A stretch of DNA of 64,000 nt, taken from Centroberyx gerrardi (taxonomy: Eukaryota; Chordata; Actinopteri; Beryciformes; Berycidae). The stretch is taken from positions 29,496,565-29,560,564 of the forward strand of contig NC_136003.1 in assembly GCF_048128805.1 (NCBI RefSeq), written 5' to 3'. Positions 59,032-64,000 of the stretch are shown here, in pieces (position 1 is the first letter of the stretch; each line of letters starts with the position of its first letter). The translations under genes and the position numbers were made by a program. The notes under the pieces were generated by a model. The model saw only the letters and a list, made by a program, of their open reading frames with translations, made no database searches and was not told the DNA's origin.

Positions 59032-60867
59032 GTAGGTCTTGAAACCATAATATCCTCAGTGAGCGACATGTTCCCGCTGCAGATGCGAAGACCCTGGCGG
59101 AGAGAACTCTTCCTCCTCCTCTTCTGCCTCGTCTCCTTCCTTCTACAGATCCCTCTCACCACCCAGGTACTGTATCTATCAGTCAGTCAGTCAATTAATC
59201 AATCAATCAGTCAGTCAATCAACCAATCATAACCTTTATATTGAACAATTCAAACACAGGGAAATTCTGTGGTTGTCACTTCAAAAATAAACAGGTTGCT
59301 CTCACCGAAGCCATTTTGTGTCCCCATTTGAATTAAACTGATTGCTTGTGAGGAGGGACACAAAATGGCTGCCGCAAAACGGTTACATTCTGGATCTGTG
59401 ACATCCAGGGAAAGGGAACGGGAAAAAATAAATGAAACAAAAGAAAATGGTCAATAAAATAGTGCAGAAACTAAACCGCAGACCGTCCTGCTCTCCCTCT
59501 GTGGTACGCAACACAAACACAAGAGTCTCCGGGGCCGTCGTGCTCGTCGCGGCCTCGTCCGCTCTGTCAAACGAGATTAAATGTGAGTGGTTTCTTTTCC
59601 AGGGAGGCATCTATGTGTTTCAGCTGATTGACTACTACAGCTGCAACGGAGCCTGTCTCCTGTCTGTGGCTGTGGTCGAGTGCCTGGCTGTCGGCTGGGC
59701 CTTCGGTCTGTGGTAACACTTCCTGCTCTGTGTGTGTGTGTGTGTGTGTGTGTGAGGTCTTAACTCACACTAACAGTCAGATTGTCTGGTGTGACAGTAC
59801 CTTATGTGATGCTATCTATGCCAGTGTGTATGTGTAGCCCATATATGCAACATACATGCTCATGTGGGATCAGACAGTGTGACTGGCTGTGGTTGGGCCG
59901 CACATTTGCAATAGTTTGTTGTTGTTGTTGTTGTTGTTGTTTTCTCTACACACTGTATTCATGGAGGAAGGTGCTCTGTTGTAAAGTGTCACAACCCGCA
60001 TCTGACTCAGGCGCTGACAAGCTGTGCGACTCCATCGAAGACATGGCAGGACAGAGGCCGTGCTTCCTCTTCAGACTCTGCTGGCGTTACTTCACTCCTC
60101 TGCTCTGTCTGGTCAGTCACACACCGAGTGCACTCAGCAGAATAGAATAGAATAGAATAGAATAGAATAGAATAGAAGTGTTGGACAGTCGACACAGCTG
60201 CTGCCAGCAACCTCTGACCTTTCTGTCATGTGACATCCTGTGATTTGATACCGCTCTCTCCTGCTGTCGTCCTTCCAGGTTTGCTTCATTTGCTTCTTTC
60301 TAGACTTCCAGCCCCTGACGTCCGGCCGGGGTTACGTGTACCCGGACTGGGCCTACGGTCTGGGCTGGGCCTCGGCCCTCTGCTCCATACTCCTGGTGCC
60401 GCTCTGGGCCGGCGCCCGGCTCTGCCTCACCGCAGGCGGCCTCAGGCAGGTAGGTGCGGGAGCGGAGGGGAGGAGCGGTTTGGTTCGGCCAGCTGTGTCC
60501 GTCAGTGGCGGTGTGTCCTGCTGAAATGTCCTCCTGCAAGACACTGAACCCCTGCCTGACGTCAGCTAAATGCCTAAAATGTTAAAAGGCCGTCCAGGGA
60601 GTGTGTAAAATGTCCTTCCTGTCATTGAAATTGCTCTATTTGTGCTTGATGTTGGTTCTAATGTCTGCAAAATCTGTGATTCCATTTTCAGAGAGTGTTA
60701 ATTCTGCTGTCTGTATGTTTTTTTTTTTTTTCTTTCCACAGCGCCTGTCCGCCCTGTGTCGTCCCGTGGAAGACCCCGTCTCCAACGCAGAGCAGCGGAG
60801 ACGCGAAGAACAACTTCAAAATGAAACTGAGATGAGGCCGTCACACTTGAGTTCCACCATGCTGTGA
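49709..60867 (+). CDS. SLC6-family Na+/Cl- dependent transporter (GABA/taurine/betaine/creatine branch), complete
   Basis: Fourteen coding exons: 49709-49838, 50885-51019, 53118-53255, 53959-54070, 54769-54901, 56217-56351, 57027-57130, 57361-57485, 57965-58077, 59029-59166, 59603-59705, 60011-60111, 60279-60449, 60742-60867. All have AG/GT borders; they sum to 1764 bp in one frame, 587 aa, usual for SLC6. Such proteins import a small solute across the plasma membrane with Na+ and Cl-, using 12 membrane helices. Seen: TM1 [10 protein letters not shown] (27-36); TM3 with VYKLILAW (103-110); extracellular loop 2 with a Cys pair (128, 137) and three N-glycosylation sequons (N144, N152, N156); TM6 [18 protein letters not shown] (271-288); TM8 LGLDTLF (370-376); TM10 [12 protein letters not shown]. 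Closest by eye to creatine/taurine/GABA carriers ([24 protein letters not shown]), but K105 and DTLF depart from them, so the substrate is left open. Teleost slc6a22-like is one possibility. Confidence 0.93.
50173..50733 (-). mobile_element. AAGTC-rich hAT element, copy 3 (reverse)
   Basis: In reverse orientation to copies 1 and 2: starts CAGAGGCGGGGACTCGAG and ends TTGGTCACACCTCTG. Flanks CTGTGGAT and CTGTGTAG agree at 5 of 8, so it is older or the ends have eroded. GACTTG motifs fill both subterminal zones. Lies in intron 1 of the slc6 gene. Confidence 0.8.
51060..52750. other. Unassigned insertion-like block in slc6 intron 2
   Basis: Composition changes sharply: AT-rich, then GC-rich and CpG-containing at about 51660-52200, then AT-rich again, ending near TTGGGGACATTACGCCCCCC. 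A 94-codon frame (51666-51950) has no recognisable family. It may be an old retroelement piece, but no ends or coding parts could be verified. Confidence 0.3.
52790..52990 (+). repeat. Retroelement-tail-like repeat
   Basis: Reads CCTGTATATAGTCTTTACAT ... CATTTCATTGTACAG ... TTTGACAATAAAGAACTTGA, the usual form of a LINE-type 3' UTR ending in AATAAAG. Sense to slc6. Confidence 0.45.
55322..55746. repeat. (CAGT/CAGA)n tetranucleotide array, ~425 bp
   Basis: Over 100 units of CAGT with every few units changed to CAGA, in slc6 intron 5. An open frame runs through it only because the 4-bp unit has no stop in that frame; it is not coding. Confidence 0.97.
56505..56600 (+). repeat. Repeat E, copy 2
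   Basis: TTTCAGTTAGTGTGGATGGG, TTCTCTATTGCAGCCCCAC and AAAACTTGCCTAG match 21100-21190 and 61550-61600. Confidence 0.5.
56973..57013. repeat. (GT)20 microsatellite next to an acceptor
   Basis: Ends 13 bp before the slc6 exon at 57027; the remaining bases are GCCTGGCCCACCAG, a weak pyrimidine tract. Confidence 0.95.
58978..59026. repeat. (CT)24 microsatellite serving as polypyrimidine tract
   Basis: The CT run is followed directly by AG at 59027-59028 and the slc6 exon at 59029, so the microsatellite itself is the acceptor's pyrimidine tract. Confidence 0.95.
59727..59754. repeat. (TG)13 microsatellite
   Basis: About 20 bp after the donor of slc6 exon 59603-59705. Confidence 0.93.
59916..59941. 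repeat. (GTT)8 microsatellite
   Basis: GTT triplets in slc6 intron 11. Confidence 0.93.
60139..60177. repeat. (AGAAT)7 microsatellite
   Basis: Pentanucleotide AGAAT units in slc6 intron 12. Confidence 0.95.
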
Positions 60868-61181
60868 GTGTGTGTGTGTGGGGGATGCACTTTTGGAGGT
60901 TGGCTCCTCTTTGTGCTATGAATCATATAAAGCGTCATCCATCAGGGACTTGTTCCGGGAGAGAAGCCCGGCTGGCGAATCGTTACAGCTGCACCAGACA
61001 ACTTGGCACCGTGGCGGCCCCGAGTGGCGGCGAGAGACAACGGCTTCTGAGCGTTTGAAGAGCTTCATTACCCAGAAATCATGTCAACTACCCTGCACAC
61101 TCCTCTGAGATAAATATCTTCTGGTTAGTTTCTGACAGCATCTCTGCTAAATGGTATCCCTCCGCTATGTTCTCTTCTATC

Positions 61182-61187
61182 AATAAA
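61182..61187 (+). terminator. Candidate slc6 poly(A) signal AATAAA
   Basis: AATAAA lies 315 bp after the slc6 stop codon, the first clear hexamer downstream. Confidence 0.5.
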
Positions 61188-61514
61188 AATGCTATCTGGT
61201 GAAATTTATGTTCTAAAATGTTGGACCACAGTCAGTTCTCAGCAGCGGGATCTGTTGTTGAATCTGTTCACCAGCGTGTTAAATGTCAGTTTTCAGTCTA
61301 TTTTCGTGGCTCATTCAAATGAATGGGAAGTAAAAATCTGAACGCTACAAACTCGTCCAGCTTCATCTGATCTTGGTGAGTAGATTATATTCTGGTGTTC
61401 ATGGCGGTCAAGAGCTGAACAACCCCCATGTTGAATACTGCTTTAGTTTTGATTCGTCATTTTCTTTGCGTAGAGAAGATTACCCACAAGTCACCTCACC
61501 AGACACCTGAAATT

Positions 61515-61610
61515 AATTTGGGCAATTCAGGCAAATCGATGGAGGGGAAGGGACATTTTTCTCTGTTGCAGCCCCACATTGTGATGAAAAAAGCTTGCCT
61601 AGGGCCACTT
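61515..61610 (+). repeat. Repeat E, copy 3
   Basis: Shares TTTTCTCTGTTGCAGCCCCA, CATTGTGATGA and GCTTGCCTAG with the other copies. Confidence 0.5.
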
Positions 61611-61617
61611 TAAAACA

Positions 61618-62150
61618 TATGGGTTTCTCTAGTGAGCCCACTAGCCTGGGGTCGCGTCCTGCAGGAGCGTCCTCTACTGTCTTTCTACTTTCACACTGTC
61701 TAAATAAACTCTAAAGGTGAAGATAGATAGATAGATATAATTTTATTTATGTGTCACTCCTCAACATACAGGTCAAACAGAGCAACAAACACAGTACCCC
61801 AATAAAAAAGGAGGTTGAGGACCACTCATTTAGAGTTATGAGACACAGGCTAAAAATAATACACATAAAAAAAAATTAAAATACTAGAATATATATACAT
61901 ATATATACATATGTATATACATACACACAAATATACACACACATAAGTACATACATTCGTACAATTGTGGTGAATGAGAAAGGTCGTTCAGCTGCACGAC
62001 TGAGGCGTCTGTGGCCTCGATGCTTTTTGCTTGTCATTCTAAATAATAAATTTGTCATTGATCTGTATAAAAATGACTAATCATCTAGGTGTGGGGTGAT
62101 GCATTTGTCCTTTCGTTCTGGGAAATGTAGGATGAGGGAAAGTGGGCAGG
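61618..62150. other. Intergenic between slc6 and nbr1
   Basis: Holds a short GATA run (61723-61736), an AT-rich segment with TATATACATATATA repeats (61895-61950) and nothing coding that could be recognised. Confidence 0.4.
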
Positions 62151-62175
62151 CTACAGCAAAAAAAAGTAAATTACA

Positions 62176-62184
62176 GCACGTGAC
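62176..62184. promoter_or_regulatory. CLEAR-like E-box (distal)
   Basis: AGCACGTGAC matches the TFEB/TFE3 CLEAR consensus GTCACGTGAC at 8 of 10 positions, about 440 bp before the nbr1 start codon. Confidence 0.35.
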
Positions 62185-62204
62185 CACAAAGTATCAAAGG
62201 GCAG

Positions 62205-62270
62205 ATTTTACTTTAATAAAAGGCAAATATCAGCCAAAATCTATTGGCGAACCAATATATCAGTCTACCC
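62205..62270 (+). repeat. Repeat A end fragment
   Basis: TTTAATAAAAGGCAAATATC ... CCAATATATCAGTCTACCC matches the right end of the copy at 7870-7913. It lies immediately upstream of the CpG-rich nbr1 promoter region. Confidence 0.45.
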
Positions 62271-62333
62271 CTCCTACAATGAAGTGTGACGTTAGAAGTG
62301 ACGCTCCGCCGCCCTCTAGCGGTCCGTCCACGC

Positions 62334-62376
62334 GTCGCACCGCACCGCACCGCACCGCACCGCACCGCACCGCACT
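62334..62376. repeat. (CGCAC)8 microsatellite in the nbr1 promoter
   Basis: GC-rich pentanucleotide CGCAC units with one CGCACTG change at the right end. Confidence 0.95.
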
Positions 62377-62430
62377 GCGCCGTTTCCACGCAGCAGCGAC
62401 GCGGCAGAGGCAGACCGGCCCGCTGTTCCG

Positions 62431-62440
62431 GACACGTGAC
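62431..62440. promoter_or_regulatory. CLEAR-like E-box (proximal)
   Basis: GACACGTGAC matches the CLEAR consensus GTCACGTGAC at 9 of 10 positions, about 180 bp before the nbr1 start codon and inside the CpG-rich region. TFEB controls autophagy and lysosome genes through such sites, which suits an autophagy receptor; occupancy is inference. Confidence 0.5.
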
Positions 62441-62586
62441 GGCGCGGTGGGCGTGTCCGGGCCGCTGATGTAAACACAAAATACGTCTCATCCCTGTCGG
62501 ATCAGAGTCACAGCGGACCGAATCGGCGAGATTAACCCCAATATCTCGGGCCCGGAAAAGCGATACGTTTCCCGTCGGTGTGTACT

Positions 62587-62595
62587 ATGCGTTAA
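62587..62595 (+). promoter_or_regulatory. Two-codon uORF before nbr1
   Basis: ATGCGTTAA ends 22 bases before the nbr1 ATG. It would be in the 5' UTR if transcription starts upstream within the CpG-rich region. Confidence 0.4.
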
Positions 62596-62617
62596 GCGCG
62601 CGGACGGGGCCGACGGC

Positions 62618-62719
62618 ATGGACTTCTACATCAATCTGAAGGTGAATTTCAGGGGAAATGCCAAGAATTTCCTCCTGTCGGGATCCGAGACCAAGAGCTG
62701 GGAGTCGATGGAGGCCATG
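62618..62719 (+). CDS. nbr1: NBR1 autophagy receptor, first coding exon (partial)
   Basis: One exon of 34 codons beginning MDFYINLKVNFRGNAKNFLL and ending WESMEAM before the donor GTAAGC. It matches the start of the NBR1 PB1 domain (human MEPQVTLNVTFKN..., ...WADIEAMVKVSF), with the exon ending after the same Glu-Ala-Met. NBR1 is a selective autophagy receptor that binds ubiquitin, LC3/GABARAP and, through PB1, p62/SQSTM1. The PB1 basic Lys (K8 in VKVNF-type strands here LKVNF) and the first two beta strands are visible. Start chosen because it follows a CpG-rich promoter and has context GGCATGG. All later exons are beyond the right edge. Which teleost paralogue it is cannot be told. Confidence 0.8.
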
Positions 62720-62737
62720 GTAAGCAGAGGATCAGCC

Positions 62738-62762
62738 GGACCAAACCAAACCAAACCAAACC
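62738..62762. repeat. (CCAAA)4 microsatellite
   Basis: ACCAAACC pentanucleotide run 18 bp after the nbr1 exon 1 donor. Confidence 0.85.
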
Positions 62763-62889
62763 GGGCCGGGCTCGTGTTAAATCAGCACCGAGCCTCCTCG
62801 CGCAGCAGCGGAGACACGAGCAGTCAGCCCGCCGGTACCCATAACCCGATCAGTCATCGATTTCATAGTCGGGATCGATCGTGATTTGT

Positions 62890-63584
62890 GACATTGGTGT
62901 CACATCGGCGAGTGTTGTGTTAACCCTTTAGGGGAAACCGCTCGAGTCAGCCTGTAATAACATGTAGAGGCATGCTGCACACACACCACATCAAAAATAT
63001 CTTCCATATAGTTAAACAGGTTCAAATCCTGCAGTAACACCGCGACAAGAGAGAGAAATGGCATTAATAACTGTACACACACTATTGGGACGCACACACA
63101 CACACATACAATGATTTGTTGTCAGGGAAACACTGTTTATCAGCTGTACATTTGCCTTATTCTAGGTTATACGTCATTATAAATTAGATATCCAGCATTT
63201 GACATTTTGACATCTGCTCTGACCGGCTGTTTACTGGCGTGAAAATAAAACTCACCATCTATTATCATTGAAATTATTAATCTATTATCTGTCTTACAAA
63301 ACATTGTAAGTTACATTTACAAGTCACATTTCAGGTAATGCAGCATCTGTGTTCCACATACAGTGAACAGCAGGTAATTACCGTTTTCAGGAATATACAG
63401 AATAATCCTGTAATACATACTATAAATTCCTATAGGAATATCACAGAAATACCATACGAGATCAAAAAAGAAACTGTAAAGTATGATAAGGATGCTGTAA
63501 AATCACTGTTGAGTACCACAGACAGAGTTTTAGTCCCTATATGAATGATACAGGAATATTATAGTGATATCTCTTATAGGGATT
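62890..63584. other. nbr1 intron 1, nothing recognised
   Basis: AT-rich, no exon or element ends supported. A 68-codon frame (63338-63544) has no recognisable family. Confidence 0.4.
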
Positions 63585-63790
63585 TCTGAATTGCAGCCCA
63601 GAGTGCTTCACATAATAATAAATTAAAACAGTTAAAATGGAGTTAAACATAACAAGCAGTAAAATAGTTGATGAAACAGATTATTAAGACTAAAAGAATG
63701 AGGGGAAAAAGAGGAGTATGAATGTAAAATCTCATATCTACATAGAATAACCTTATTTAAAAGCCAGATTAAATAGTTTTTAGCAGTTTT
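63585..63790. repeat. Repeat F, copy 3
   Basis: CAGAGTGCTTCACATAATA followed by an A-rich run with AAACAGTTAAAATGGAGTTA matches the starts of the copies at 3060 and 28540. A (T)20 run follows at 63786-63806. Confidence 0.45.
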
Positions 63791-64000
63791 TTTTTTTTTT
63801 TTTTTAAACTTTTGCTTGAAAATACCATCAGAGCTCGTCCTTCTGACATCTTGTGGGAAGGTTTCTTATGTTAAACCTTATAGGAACCTATAATAAAACA
63901 GCGGTGGAGGACATAAATCTGCAGGGACATAAAATGATAAACAATCTTTCAATGTGTGAAGGTTTTTGGCAGTTTAGTGCTTCATAGAGGGGGAAAAGGA

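Larger units (their letters stand above)
62280..62860 (+). promoter_or_regulatory. CpG-rich promoter and 5' UTR region of nbr1
   Basis: Dense CpG from about 62280 to 62860 in otherwise AT-rich DNA, ending in the first coding exon. No TATA box seen. It includes a GCACC repeat (62334-62376) and a CACGTG site (62433-62438). The extent is read by eye. Confidence 0.6.

Noticed and set aside
49709..60867. Naming the carrier slc6a8, slc6a6 or slc6a13
   Set aside because: Motifs are shared across this branch and several diagnostic positions differ, so a specific symbol would be a guess.

Overview
This is a vertebrate nuclear window, almost certainly from a teleost fish. The genes are split into many short exons with GT/AG introns. 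The non-coding DNA is full of long CA/TG, CT and tetranucleotide microsatellites, 8-bp-TSD (hAT-type) and TTAA-flanked (piggyBac-type) non-autonomous transposons, and other dispersed repeats. The pigq - rab40c order also matches the human 16p13.3 neighbourhood. Four protein-coding genes are supported, all on the + strand.

Layout. (1) 4738-9801: the last five coding exons of pigq (subunit Q of the GPI-GlcNAc transferase); its 5' part lies outside the window. (2) 16238-41684: complete rab40c in six coding exons, 279 aa, a Rab-like GTPase with a C-terminal SOCS box, with a candidate CpG/GC-box promoter near 14.8-15.5 kb and possible 3' ends at 41.9 and 47.4 kb. (3) 49709-60867: complete SLC6-family Na+/Cl- coupled transporter in 14 coding exons, 587 aa, of the GABA/taurine/betaine/creatine branch, with unusual residues at normally conserved positions in TM3 and TM8. 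(4) 62618-62719: first coding exon of nbr1 (start of the PB1 domain of the autophagy receptor); the rest runs off the right edge. The joined exons of rab40c and slc6 keep one open frame across all junctions, and the visible pigq exons do too, which strongly supports the exon calls.

The genes do not form an operon or one pathway: GPI-anchor synthesis, Cullin-5 ubiquitin ligase targeting, solute uptake and selective autophagy are separate jobs. The right-hand pair (slc6, nbr1) is not part of the human 16p13.3 neighbourhood, so a synteny breakpoint lies between 41.7 and 49.7 kb.

The most informative non-genic content is a layered transposon record. Four nested insertions can be read, and three of them have an unoccupied paralogous copy of the host repeat elsewhere in the window, which gives a natural empty site. 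Other points: a three-copy hAT family packed with AAGTC motifs, a near-perfect 52-bp inverted repeat enclosing a second 28-bp hairpin, a 40-bp CCAAT-bearing minisatellite, a ~390-bp near-identical segment in two rab40c introns, complementary AC/UG tracts bracketing exons, a start-stop uORF before rab40c, and CACGTG (CLEAR-like) sites upstream of nbr1. No convincing new biological system was found. No tRNA, rRNA or CRISPR array was recognised.
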